Assembly: GCA_903884655.1 (NCBI GenBank) | Contig: CAISFO010000008.1 | Span: 26,158-90,157 of the forward strand | Direction of reading: 5' to 3' | Length of the DNA stretch: 64,000 bases | From: an uncultured Holophagaceae bacterium | Lineage (GTDB): Bacteria > Acidobacteriota > Holophagae > Holophagales > Holophagaceae | Shown: piece after piece, positions 16,848-25,310 of the stretch | How positions within the stretch are numbered: position 1 is the first letter of the stretch | Layout: each line of letters opens with the position of its first letter | Position numbers and translations under genes: made by a program | The notes under the pieces: generated by a model | What the model saw: only the letters and a program-made list of their open reading frames with translations | Told to the model about the DNA's origin: nothing | The model's database searches: none

Positions 16848-17360
16848 ATGTCGTACGAAGCTCCCTGTCTCCTGGTGGCCAGCCCCGCGCTCCTGGATCC
16901 CCACTTCCTGCACTGCGTCGTGCTGATTGTTGAACATGACGAAGAAGGAGCTCTGGGATTGATCCTCAACCGCCCGCTGCCCTTGGCTCTGGCCCAGGTC
17001 AGCGAGGAAGGCGGCATGACGTACAACGGTTCCGATGAGGCCTCCGCCTGGCGCGGAGGGCCCGTGGACCCCCAGCGGGGGATCCTGCTGGTGCAAGGGG
17101 GGCTGCCGGAGGAGGAGGACACCGTGGTGGACCTGACCCATTTCGTCAGCCATCGCAAGGATCTGCTCGAGTCCCTGCTGGGCGACCCCTCGGCAAGATA
17201 CCGGCTGTTCCTTGGTTACGCCGGTTGGAGTCCCGGCCAGCTGGATCAGGAACTGGAGATGGGAGCCTGGACCCGTCGCCCCATCGTGTCCGAATGGTTG
17301 ATGCACCCCGACCCCACAGGACTTTGGCAGGCTGCCCTCAGCAGCGGCGCCAACGGTTGA
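16848..17360 (+). CDS. YqgE/AlgH family protein (UPF0301)
   Basis: A 170-residue cytoplasmic protein of the YqgE/AlgH family, whose biochemical role is not settled. It has the family signatures CLLVASPALLDPHFLHCVVLI, EEGALGLILNRPL, WRGGPVDPQRGILL and RLFLGYAGWSPGQLDQELE with ARGxWTxxP-like GAWTRRPIV. The length is near the usual ~185. A TATCAT box at 16832-16837 lies 10 nt before the ATG and no clear Shine-Dalgarno sequence is present, so the leader is very short or absent. Confidence 0.9.
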   Translation: MSYEAPCLLVASPALLDPHFLHCVVLIVEHDEEGALGLILNRPLPLALAQVSEEGGMTYNGSDEASAWRGGPVDPQRGILLVQGGLPEEEDTVVDLTHFVSHRKDLLESLLGDPSARYRLFLGYAGWSPGQLDQELEMGAWTRRPIVSEWLMHPDPTGLWQAALSSGANG

Positions 17361-17394
17361 GATGGATGGTTTTCATGGGTGCTGGGGCCTTAGG

Positions 17395-17475
17395 CTGGAT
17401 TATAATTCTATTAATAATAATTATTATTAACTGTAATTTATAGATGTGATTTATTTGTTTATGCAAAATAGTCAG
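17395..17475. promoter_or_regulatory. AT-rich island with 20-bp perfect palindrome upstream of amtB
   Basis: About 80 nt of almost pure A/T in a GC-rich setting. Positions 17411-17420 (TTAATAATAA) and 17421-17430 (TTATTATTAA) form a perfect palindrome with no spacer. A TATAAT box lies at 17401-17406. This is probably the promoter/operator of amtB and the PII gene. No sigma-54 -24/-12 pair was found. Confidence 0.55.
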
Positions 17476-17504
17476 GTTCACGAGATGCAAATTCGGAGGA
17501 ACCG

Positions 17505-18827
<1,323 letters not shown>

Positions 18828-18836
18828 GAGGATCCG

Positions 18837-19178
18837 ATGAAGCTCATCACCGCCATCATCCCAGAAGAAAAACTCGACGAAGTCCGCGAGGCACTGATCG
18901 AGGCCGAGATCGAGCGCATCACTGTGTTGCGGGTCAGCGGCCACGGGCGCCAGCAGGAGATCGTGGTCCAGCGCGGCAAGAAGGTGGTGCCCAACCTGAT
19001 CCCCAAGGTGCAGATCACCATCGCCTGCAACGACGCCTTCGAGGACATCACCGTGGACACCATCATCCGCACCGCCCGGCACGGCGGGGGCGAGGTGGGC
19101 GATGGCAAGATCTTCGTCCAGGACCTGAATGAGTGCATCCGCATCCGCACCGGGGAACGGGGCGGGCAGGCCATCTGA
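18837..19178 (+). CDS. PII nitrogen regulator (GlnK-like) with atypical T-loop
   Basis: PII proteins sense 2-oxoglutarate and ATP/ADP and plug AmtB. The 113-residue protein has the ferredoxin-like fold MKLITAIIPEEKLDEVREAL, the B-loop/Walker-like HGGGEVGDGKIFV and the C-loop CIRIRTGERG. The T-loop is unusual: it reads GRQQEIVVQRGKKVVPNLIPK, one residue shorter than E. coli GlnK, and Tyr51, the uridylylation site, is replaced by Val50 here (there is no Tyr in the loop at all). So GlnD-type modification at that site is not possible. Cotranscription with amtB makes the AmtB-blocking role likely. Confidence 0.93.
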   Translation: MKLITAIIPEEKLDEVREALIEAEIERITVLRVSGHGRQQEIVVQRGKKVVPNLIPKVQITIACNDAFEDITVDTIIRTARHGGGEVGDGKIFVQDLNECIRIRTGERGGQAI

Positions 19179-19266
19179 AGTCCCGGCCCGCTGAACCAAA
19201 CGATTGTTCGGACAGGCGCTTTGCTTTCTCAGCTACCGGGACCACAATCACCCCAGAGGAGAACCC

Positions 19267-19473
19267 ATGAGTGGCATCTACAAGAAAGTCGAGATCGTAG
19301 GCACTTCCGCAGTCGGCTTCTCGGAGGCGGTGACGATGGCCGTTGAAGAGGCTGGCAAGACGATCCACCACATGGCCTGGTTTGAAGTCGTCGAACAGCG
19401 GGGGCGGATCCAGGACGGGAAGGTCGCCGAGTTCCAGGTCACCGTCCGCATCGGCTTCAAAGTGGACCGCTAG
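19267..19473 (+). CDS. Dodecin flavin-binding protein
   Basis: Dodecins are ~68-residue proteins that assemble as dodecamers and store flavins. This one has the full pattern: IYKKVEIVGTSAVGFSEAV, then EEAGKTIHHMAWFEVVEQRG (with the flavin-stacking Trp) and FQVTVRIGFKV. The length is exactly right at 68 residues. The ATG at 19267 has AGAGGAG upstream. A separate 88-nt gap from the PII gene includes ACCACAAT, so it may have its own promoter. Being next to amtB-glnK may be chance. Confidence 0.92.
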   Translation: MSGIYKKVEIVGTSAVGFSEAVTMAVEEAGKTIHHMAWFEVVEQRGRIQDGKVAEFQVTVRIGFKVDR

Positions 19474-19519
19474 CAGGGAGGCCGTGCTTCCGGTGCTCTC
19501 GACGGGAAGGTCCTGACCG

Positions 19520-20929
19520 GTGCGTTCCATCGTCTGGTTCCGCGGCAAGGACCTTCGCGTCACAGACCATGGCCCGCTGGCGGAGGCCGCGGCCGCAGGT
19601 GAGGTGATTCCGCTGTTCGTGCTGGATCCCTGGTTCTTCGCACCCGCCAGGGCCCGGGAACTGCCTCACCGGATGCAGTTCCTCCTCGATTCTCTGCGGG
19701 CGCTGGAAGCGGATCTGGCCAGGCTGGGCTCGCGCCTGCTGGTGGTTGCGGGGCGCAGCGTGGAGGTGGTGCCCCGTCTGGCGAGCCAGTGGAGGGCGGA
19801 TCAGGTGCTGGCCCACCGCTGGGTCGAGCCCCTTGGCCGGGAACGGGATCGGCGTGTGACCCTAGCCCTGGGCAGCGCAGGCATCGCCTTCCACCTCCTC
19901 GAAGGTGAAACACTGCTGCCGCCAGGCTCTGTGCGGAACGGACAGGGGGACATGTTCCGCGTGTTCACCCCCTTCTCCAGGTCCTGCTGGACGCGGCTGG
20001 ACCTGGGACAAAGACCGCCGGGGCCGCCGCCGCTTCCCATGGTTCCAGGCGGGCTCGAGGTGGAGGTGGTCCCCATCCCGTCCCTGGCGGAACTCGGGAT
20101 CCCCTTCAATGCGCGCATCCAGCCGGGCGGTGAAGGGCAGGCCCAAGCCCGGATGCAGGCCTTTCTGGAGGGACCCATCGGGACCTACGGCACGGACCGG
20201 GATCGCATGGATCGCGCCGGCACCTCCCGGCTGAGCGCGGACTTGAAGTTCGGAACTCTGCCCGCGCGCAGGCTCTGGCAGGCCGCCGCCGCAAGCGAAC
20301 CGAGTGAATCAACACCCCGTTTCCTGAATGAACTGCTCTGGCGCGAGTTCAGCCACCATCTGCTCTGGGAACGGCCAGACCTGCTTGAGGGCCCCTTCCG
20401 CAAGGTGTTCCAGGGGTTCCCGTGGCGGGACGACGCGGCGGGCTGGCAGGCCTGGACTGAAGGACGCACTGGCTACCCCGTGGTGGATGCGGCCGCTCGG
20501 CAACTGCGGGCCGAAGGTTTCGTCCACAACCGGGCCCGCATGGTGGCCGCCAGTTTCCTGACCAAGCATCTGCTGATCGACTATCGGCTCGGGGAAGCGC
20601 ACTACCTGAAATGGCTCACGGACGGGGACTGGGCCCAGAACAATGCGGGCTGGCAATGGAGCGCCGGCTGCGGCTGCGATGCCCAGCCCTGGTTCCGCAT
20701 CTTCAACCCGGTCACCCAGGGCAAGAGGTTCGACCCTGAGGGCAGCTACGTCAAGCGCTGGCTGCCCGAGCTGGCGAACTGCCCCGTGGCCCACATCCAT
20801 GAGCCCTGGAAGGCGCCTGGATCCCTGAGGCTTCGGCTGGACTACCCCAACCCCATCGTGGACCATGCCCTGGCCCGTGAGCGGTTCCTGGCCACCGCCA
20901 AAGGTCATCTGGGACAAGGAAGGCCCTGA
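19520..20929 (+). CDS. phrB: Deoxyribodipyrimidine photolyase (cryptochrome/photolyase family)
   Basis: Photolyase repairs UV pyrimidine dimers using light and FADH. The 469-residue protein has an N-terminal antenna domain (SIVWFRGKDLRVTDHGPLAEA) and a C-terminal FAD-binding helical domain with GRTGYPVVDAAARQLRAEGF, HNRARMVAASFLTKHLLIDY, GEAHYLKWLTDGDWAQNNAGW and QPWFRIFNPVTQGKRFDP. These match class I CPD photolyases; the usual WTAGTGTDA is WSAGCGCDA here. The GTG at 19520 has GAAGG upstream. The full length and intact FAD motifs suggest an active enzyme. Confidence 0.92.
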   Translation: MRSIVWFRGKDLRVTDHGPLAEAAAAGEVIPLFVLDPWFFAPARARELPHRMQFLLDSLRALEADLARLGSRLLVVAGRSVEVVPRLASQWRADQVLAHRWVEPLGRERDRRVTLALGSAGIAFHLLEGETLLPPGSVRNGQGDMFRVFTPFSRSCWTRLDLGQRPPGPPPLPMVPGGLEVEVVPIPSLAELGIPFNARIQPGGEGQAQARMQAFLEGPIGTYGTDRDRMDRAGTSRLSADLKFGTLPARRLWQAAAASEPSESTPRFLNELLWREFSHHLLWERPDLLEGPFRKVFQGFPWRDDAAGWQAWTEGRTGYPVVDAAARQLRAEGFVHNRARMVAASFLTKHLLIDYRLGEAHYLKWLTDGDWAQNNAGWQWSAGCGCDAQPWFRIFNPVTQGKRFDPEGSYVKRWLPELANCPVAHIHEPWKAPGSLRLRLDYPNPIVDHALARERFLATAKGHLGQGRP

Positions 20930-20984
20930 TAGAGTGGATAGGGATGCTTCTATTCATTCACCTTCGATGACTTACAGGTTGTTC

Positions 20985-21266
20985 ATGCACACCATCCAAT
21001 TCGACGGCAAGACCCCGGGTTCCGCAGCGTGTGAACGGGAGACCGCGCTCCTGGCAGCCAGCGTGAAGGCCTCCGTGCCCTTGCCCCACCGGTGTGGCGG
21101 CCATGCCCGCTGCGGCACCTGCGTCGTCACGGTCGTGGAAGGGGCCGAACAGCTCAGTGAGATGGGCGCCGCCGAAACTCGTGTCCTCAAAGCCCTGAAG
21201 GCGAACCCGGACCAGCGCCTGGCCTGCCAGACCTGGGCCCGGGGCGACGTGAGCGTGAAGTACTGA
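20985..21266 (+). CDS. 2Fe-2S ferredoxin
   Basis: A plant-type [2Fe-2S] ferredoxin of about 93 residues. The cluster cysteines are in RCGGHARCGTC (C-x5-C-x2-C) and the fourth in RLACQTW. It carries electrons in the cytoplasm; the partner is unknown. The ATG at 20985 has AGG 6 nt upstream; an ATG at 20967 has none and would add six residues. The neighbouring gene on the other strand is recR, which gives no functional clue. Confidence 0.86.
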   Translation: MHTIQFDGKTPGSAACERETALLAASVKASVPLPHRCGGHARCGTCVVTVVEGAEQLSEMGAAETRVLKALKANPDQRLACQTWARGDVSVKY

Positions 21267-21273
21267 CGCGCTC

Positions 21274-21873
21274 CTAGCCGACGGGACGTCGCCCCTCCAT
21301 CGCACGGTCCAGGGTCAGTTCGTCGGCGTACTCAAGGTCACTGCCGATCGGCAAGCCCAGTCCGATCCGGGTGGTGCGGATGCCGATGGGCTCCAGCATC
21401 CGCGCCAGCCAGCTGGCGGTGGCTTCGCCATCCACCGTGGGGTTGGTGGCCAGGATCACTTCCTGGATGGCCTGGTCCTCCAGTCGCTTCAGGAGTTCGC
21501 GGATACGCAACTGATCGGGCCCCACGCCCCGTAGGGGGGAGATGAGGCCACCCAGGACATGGTAGCGGCCCCGGAAATGGCCACTGCGCTCGAAGCTGAG
21601 CACGTTCGAGGCTTCCGCCACGATGACCAGGCTTGTGGGGTCCCGGCGGGGATCCAGGCAGATGGGGCAGGTGGGCTGGTCCGTGAATGCGCCGCAGACG
21701 TCGCAGAAGCCTACCTTCTCGGCGGCCTGCTGGAGCTGATGGGCTAGGTGGGCCATGGCCTCAGGACCCTCCTTGAGCAGGTGAAGGGCCATGCGCTGGG
21801 CGGATTTGGCGCCCACGCCCGGCAGCTTCTGGAGGCTTTCGACCACGGCCTCAAGGGGCGGCGGAAGCTTCAC
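21274..21873 (-). CDS. recR: Recombination protein RecR
   Basis: RecR acts with RecF/RecO to load RecA at gaps. The 199-residue protein has the helix-hairpin-helix start (LQKLPGVGAKSAQRMALHLL), the C4 zinc site FCDVCGAFTDQPTCPIC, and a Toprim domain with VIVAEASNV, YHVLGGLISPLRGVGPDQL and EVILATNPTVDGEATASWLA. The length is standard. It lies 3 nt after ybaB, the usual ybaB-recR pair, but dnaX is not upstream as it is in many genomes. Confidence 0.96.
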   Translation of the reverse strand: MKLPPPLEAVVESLQKLPGVGAKSAQRMALHLLKEGPEAMAHLAHQLQQAAEKVGFCDVCGAFTDQPTCPICLDPRRDPTSLVIVAEASNVLSFERSGHFRGRYHVLGGLISPLRGVGPDQLRIRELLKRLEDQAIQEVILATNPTVDGEATASWLARMLEPIGIRTTRIGLGLPIGSDLEYADELTLDRAMEGRRPVG

Positions 21874-21876
21874 GGA

Positions 21877-22179
21877 TCAGAGCCCCAAGCCTGGCAGGTT
21901 GAGGCCAGCCCCCATGCCGCCCATCTGCTTCTTCATGGATTCATCGACCTTGGTGGCGGCGTCGCGGAAGGCGGCGAGCAGGAGATCCTCCAGCATGGAA
22001 GGATCCTCGGGGTCCATGGCGTCCTTGGCGATGGCAAGGCCCACCAGTTCTTTGGAACCATTGAGGGTGACTCTCACGAGTTCGCCACCGGCGGTGCCAT
22101 CGACCCGCAGATTGGCCTGGGTCTCGGCCAGTTTCGCCTGCATCTGCTGGGCCTGTTTCATCAGGAATCGCATATCCAT
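21877..22179 (-). CDS. ybaB: Nucleoid-associated protein YbaB/EbfC
   Basis: A 100-residue dimeric DNA-binding protein that coats the nucleoid. It starts MDMRFLMKQAQQMQAKLAETQ, followed by VDGTAGGELVRVTLNGSKELVGLAI, DPEDPSMLEDLLLAAFRDA and a Gly/Met-rich tail. The start at 22179 has GGAGG 8 nt upstream. It overlaps nothing, but its stop is 3 nt before recR on the same strand, so both are in one transcript with the DUF2062 and thiL genes. Confidence 0.93.
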   Translation of the reverse strand: MDMRFLMKQAQQMQAKLAETQANLRVDGTAGGELVRVTLNGSKELVGLAIAKDAMDPEDPSMLEDLLLAAFRDAATKVDESMKKQMGGMGAGLNLPGLGL

Positions 22180-22183
22180 GGGA

Positions 22184-22765
22184 TCAACCTCCGGGTGGAA
22201 TGTCGTGGGGGGGGCAGGGATGGCCATGGAGGGCTGGCCAGTGGATACGGCGCAGCCGCCTGGCAAGCCAGAGCATGAAGAAGTATCCAACAGGAATGGC
22301 CAAGATCGTACAGATCGTCCCGCCGATGAGGTACGACTTCAGGACGGGCCGCAGCATGGTCGTCATGGCTTCGAAGCCGTTCCACGTAAGGAAGCTCCGC
22401 CAACCGATCTCATGCCAGTGGACCTTGGCCAGGTTCGCACTGCTGAACCGTCCCCGCACGAGGTTGCCCACCCAGACGCTGGTGGTGGCCATGGGCACGA
22501 CCGTCCAGGGATTGTTGATGAGCATGGCCATGATCATCAGGGGGCGATGCAGACGCCTGAAGATCAGACAGAAAAGAAAGACCATGCCTGTGTGGAGACC
22601 AAGCAGGGGGTTCCATGCAACGGAGAGCCCCAGACAGAAACTCCAGGCCAGCTGCTCGGGGCTCAACTCGGGATGGAGGATATGCGCCTTCAAGCGGTTC
22701 CAGAGCCCCTTGGGGGGTGCCGGCGGGGCAGGGGGTGGAATGAACGACTCTGTGGGCTCAGTCAT
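22184..22765 (-). CDS. DUF2062-type membrane protein
   Basis: A 193-residue integral membrane protein. Residues ~30-60 (ILHPELSPEQLAWSFCLGLSVAWNPLLGLHT) and ~65-100 (MVFLFCLIFRRLHRPLMIMAMLINNPWTVVPM) match the DUF2062 pattern with the hallmark INNPWT/P motif, and a helix near the end (LIGGTICTILAIPVGYFFMLWLARRL) completes it. The N-terminus is Pro-rich. The start at 22765 overlaps the thiL stop by 8 nt. The function of DUF2062 is unknown; it is sometimes linked to glycosyltransferases. Confidence 0.77.
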   Translation of the reverse strand: MTEPTESFIPPPAPPAPPKGLWNRLKAHILHPELSPEQLAWSFCLGLSVAWNPLLGLHTGMVFLFCLIFRRLHRPLMIMAMLINNPWTVVPMATTSVWVGNLVRGRFSSANLAKVHWHEIGWRSFLTWNGFEAMTTMLRPVLKSYLIGGTICTILAIPVGYFFMLWLARRLRRIHWPALHGHPCPPHDIPPGG

Positions 22766-23675
22766 GGGCGAAGTGGTCGAATCCGAGGTCCGGCAGGGCG
22801 CGCGTTCCAGTCCCATCATAGACGAGCAGGGGTGCCGGCCCTCGGCTGACGGCGCGACCCACCGGAATCAGGGACTGACCAAGTCGGCTTTCCAGCTCAG
22901 TCTGGGGGAGGTCCGAGCCAAAACACCGGGCATAGTCCTCGCCACCCTGGAGGGTCTCCTCGTCCAGGCTGCCCTCCACTTGGATGCTGAGTCCCGAGGC
23001 CTCGGCCAGGTTGCGAAGATCCCGGCTCAAGCCATCGGACAGGTCCAGGCAGGCATGGACTTCGGGCATGGCCGCCAGTTTGAGCCCCAGGCCCAGATCT
23101 GGACTGGGGTTCAGGTGTGCAGCCAGGTCCGGATCTGGTCGATGGGGATCCCAGCGCTGTCCGGCCTGCAGTTTCCGAAGGCCCCTCAGGCTGGCCCCGG
23201 GACGCTGGTCCACATAAATCCTGTCACCGGATTTGAGACCATCCCGCCTCAGCCATCGCTGGGCGAACCCGAAGGCCGTGATTCCCAGGCCCAGGCCCGA
23301 GGGGCGGCCCACCGTATCGCCTCCCAAAACCTCGACACCAGCTTCCCGCGAGGCTGCCGCCAGTCCCTCCAGGAAAGTTTCGAGCCAGGCCCCCTCGATC
23401 CCGGAGCCCAGGGCCAGAGTGAGTGTGAAGCCGAAGGGTCGCGCCCCGGAGGCGTCCAGATCCGAGAGATTCACCATCAGGAGCTTCCGGGCCAGCAATT
23501 CCGGTGGATGCCACTGGAGGTTGAAATGCTGGCCGGATTCCATGAGGTCCGTGGTCACCAGCAGCCTCTGGCCTTGGGGCGTGGGGGGCAGGAGGCCACA
23601 GTCATCCATCAGGCCGCCGCCTCCGGGCAGCAGTTCCCGGATCCGGGCAAGAATCCCCGATTCCCTCAAGGGCAT
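22758..23675 (-). CDS. thiL: Thiamine-monophosphate kinase
   Basis: ThiL phosphorylates thiamine monophosphate to the active diphosphate. The 305-residue protein has the PurM-like fold: LLVTTDLMESGQHFNLQWHPPELLARKLLMVNLSDLDASGARPF (metal-binding Asp and NLSD), EVLGGDTVGRPSGLGLGITAFG, and the C-terminal LDLSDGLSRDLRNLAEASGLSIQV. QGGEDYARCF completes the active site. The start at 23675 (MPLRESGILARI) has GGAGG 7 nt upstream. It begins the thiL-DUF2062-ybaB-recR transcript. Confidence 0.94.
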   Translation of the reverse strand: MPLRESGILARIRELLPGGGGLMDDCGLLPPTPQGQRLLVTTDLMESGQHFNLQWHPPELLARKLLMVNLSDLDASGARPFGFTLTLALGSGIEGAWLETFLEGLAAASREAGVEVLGGDTVGRPSGLGLGITAFGFAQRWLRRDGLKSGDRIYVDQRPGASLRGLRKLQAGQRWDPHRPDPDLAAHLNPSPDLGLGLKLAAMPEVHACLDLSDGLSRDLRNLAEASGLSIQVEGSLDEETLQGGEDYARCFGSDLPQTELESRLGQSLIPVGRAVSRGPAPLLVYDGTGTRALPDLGFDHFAHD

Positions 23676-23730
23676 GAATGGACCTCCGTCACAAGTCCAG
23701 TCTCCCACCTTCCCGGAGACGAGGCGATGC

Positions 23731-23759
23731 TTGGCCGCGGGCGAGGGCGATGCTAGGTT
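23731..23759 (+). promoter_or_regulatory. Possible promoter of the 4Fe-4S ferredoxin gene
   Basis: TTGGCC (23731-23736) and TAGGTT (23754-23759) are 17 nt apart and lie ~50 nt before the ferredoxin start. The match to sigma-70 consensus is moderate. Confidence 0.35.
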
Positions 23760-23808
23760 TATTAGGCACGCCCAAGCCGGGCTCTGATGGAATCTTGAGG
23801 AGAAAACC

Positions 23809-24063
23809 ATGGCCATTACCAAAGTCTGGATCGAAGACGGTTGCATTGTGTGCAACGCCTGCGAGGCTGAGTGCCCCGACGTGTTCCACGTCACCGATAC
23901 CAGCTGCAATGTCAACGGCTCCGTGCGCGAGGACGGCGTCGACAACGAGAACCGCGACGAGATGAGTCCGCTGTCTGGCAGCGTTGGTACTGACATGGAA
24001 GCCGCTATCGAAGCTGCTGCCGCCAGCTGCCCGGTGGAAGTCATCAAGTTCGAGAAGGCCTAG
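23809..24063 (+). CDS. 4Fe-4S ferredoxin (single-cluster)
   Basis: An 84-residue ferredoxin with one [4Fe-4S] site: CIVCNACEAEC (C-x2-C-x2-C-x3-C pattern, with the last in ECPDVF) and the remote cysteine in AAASCPVEVIKFE. A long acidic insertion (REDGVDNENRDEMSPLSGSVG) separates the halves, as in ferredoxins that have lost one cluster. It serves as a low-potential electron carrier; the partner is unknown. GAGGAG upstream is a strong ribosome site. The terminator at 24089 follows directly, so it is monocistronic. Confidence 0.9.
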   Translation: MAITKVWIEDGCIVCNACEAECPDVFHVTDTSCNVNGSVREDGVDNENRDEMSPLSGSVGTDMEAAIEAAAASCPVEVIKFEKA

Positions 24064-24088
24064 GACTGAAGCTGCTCTACCGGTTCAG

Positions 24089-24120
24089 ACAGAAAGGGCG
24101 CCGAGAGGCGCCCTTTCTGT
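24089..24120. terminator. Bidirectional rho-independent terminator
   Basis: Perfect 14-bp stem (ACAGAAAGGGCGCC with GGCGCCCTTTCTGT) around a GAGA loop, between convergent ferredoxin and cheX genes. Confidence 0.88.
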
Positions 24121-24139
24121 GGTTCCTGAAGGCTGAAGC

Positions 24140-24601
24140 CTACTCCTTCAGCCCCACGTTCACTTCGAATTCCCCGAAGTCGGTCCTGAAGGGGATGGCG
24201 ATGCAGGGGATGTCGCCACTGCGGCTGATCTTGTGGCCCTTGCCGATGACGACCGTGGGCACTGAGATGGACAGGCTGAACCCGTCCTGGATCAGCAGAC
24301 GGCGGGCGTCCCCCACCACGATGTTGCCGATCTCGCCGATGGCATCCTCCACGCTTCTGTCCAGGGTGGCGATCTCCTCCATGAGCATGTTGCTGGCAAT
24401 GCGGCAGGCCAGCTGGGAGGGGAAGCTGAGGATGATCGAGCCAGACGTATCCCCCGTAATGCCGATGATGGCGGAGATGTCGTAGGTGGTGATGAGGTCC
24501 TCTTTCACCGAGAGCCCCACCTTCTCGGCAGCGATGCTGGCCATCATCTCCAGGCTGCGGAGGGTGGATTCGATGAAGGGATTGATGAAGGCGACGTTCA
24601 T
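24140..24601 (-). CDS. CheX-like chemotaxis phosphatase
   Basis: CheX/CheC/FliY-type phosphatases remove phosphate from CheY. The 153-residue protein has the CheX layout: INPFIESTLRSLEMMASI at the start and the ExxN active-site motif in DAIGEIGNIVVGDARRLL, where Glu and Asn position the attacking water. One ExxN motif fits CheX rather than two-site CheC. It starts at the ATG of 24601. No chemotaxis kinase or CheY gene is nearby; one chemoreceptor is at 47764. Confidence 0.84.
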   Translation of the reverse strand: MNVAFINPFIESTLRSLEMMASIAAEKVGLSVKEDLITTYDISAIIGITGDTSGSIILSFPSQLACRIASNMLMEEIATLDRSVEDAIGEIGNIVVGDARRLLIQDGFSLSISVPTVVIGKGHKISRSGDIPCIAIPFRTDFGEFEVNVGLKE

Positions 24602-24717
24602 GGTGCCCCAGGAAAGGTGACTGCCCCTTTTTCGGGAGGGTCACTCCTGGACATGACTTCTGGCATTGAGGGAGTGGCTTTCCCGCGTCAACATGGAAAT
24701 TCCCCCGGGAGAAACCC

Positions 24718-25167
24718 ATGCTCATCCGCCTGCAGGCCGACCTCAAGACCGCCATGCTGGCCAGGGATGCCGCCCGGACCCAGGTGCTCCGCATGGCCCT
24801 GGCAGCCTACAAGAACGAGGCTGTGGCCAAGGGACTGGGTCCCCAGGGCACCCTGCTGGAAGCCGATGCCCTGGCAGTCTTCAAGCGGCTGGTGAAGTCG
24901 CGGGAGGACAGCATCGCCCAGTTCGAGAAGGTGGGGCAGGTGGACCGTGCCACCCAGGAGCGGGCCGAAATCGAGCTGTTGAAACCCTATCTGCCGGCCA
25001 TGATCGAAGGGTCGGCCCTGGAAGCGGCCGTGAAGGCTGCCATCGCCCAGAGCGGGGCCACTTCCAAGAAGGACCTGGGGCTGGTGATGAAGGCCCTGCA
25101 GGCCGCCCACGGGGGCGCCATCGAAGGGAAGGCCGCCAGTACGCTGGTGCAGTCGCTGCTGGGGTGA
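24718..25167 (+). CDS. GatB/YqeY domain protein
   Basis: A 149-residue helical protein of the YqeY family, related to the C-terminal tRNA-binding tail of GatB. It has LIRLQADLKTAMLARDAARTQVLRM, REDSIAQFEKVGQVDRATQERAEIELLKPYLP and a C-terminal KKDLGLVMKALQAAHGGAIEGKAASTLVQSLL, all typical. The exact role is not known; YqeY is often taken to help tRNA-dependent amidation. The ribosome site is GGGAG. Confidence 0.9.
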   Translation: MLIRLQADLKTAMLARDAARTQVLRMALAAYKNEAVAKGLGPQGTLLEADALAVFKRLVKSREDSIAQFEKVGQVDRATQERAEIELLKPYLPAMIEGSALEAAVKAAIAQSGATSKKDLGLVMKALQAAHGGAIEGKAASTLVQSLLG

Positions 25168-25310
25168 CCTTCAGGGGGACCGCCTGCTCCCGGCGTTCGT
25201 GAGGTACCCCCGGGCCACTCATCGGATGCCGGGCAGAGCCAGGCTGTCTGCTCTGAATCGAAGCGAGGCGGGGCGCGCACCTGCGTTAGACTTGAAGGTT
25301 TGAGGCCCCC

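Noticed and set aside
17361..17504. Sigma-54 promoter for amtB
   Set aside because: No GG-N10-GC pair of the right form was found in the gap; the region is dominated by A/T.
20944..20967. ATG with upstream TAGAGT before the 2Fe-2S ferredoxin
   Set aside because: It opens only an eight-codon frame ending in TGA and does not match the 6-nt spacing seen at other starts.
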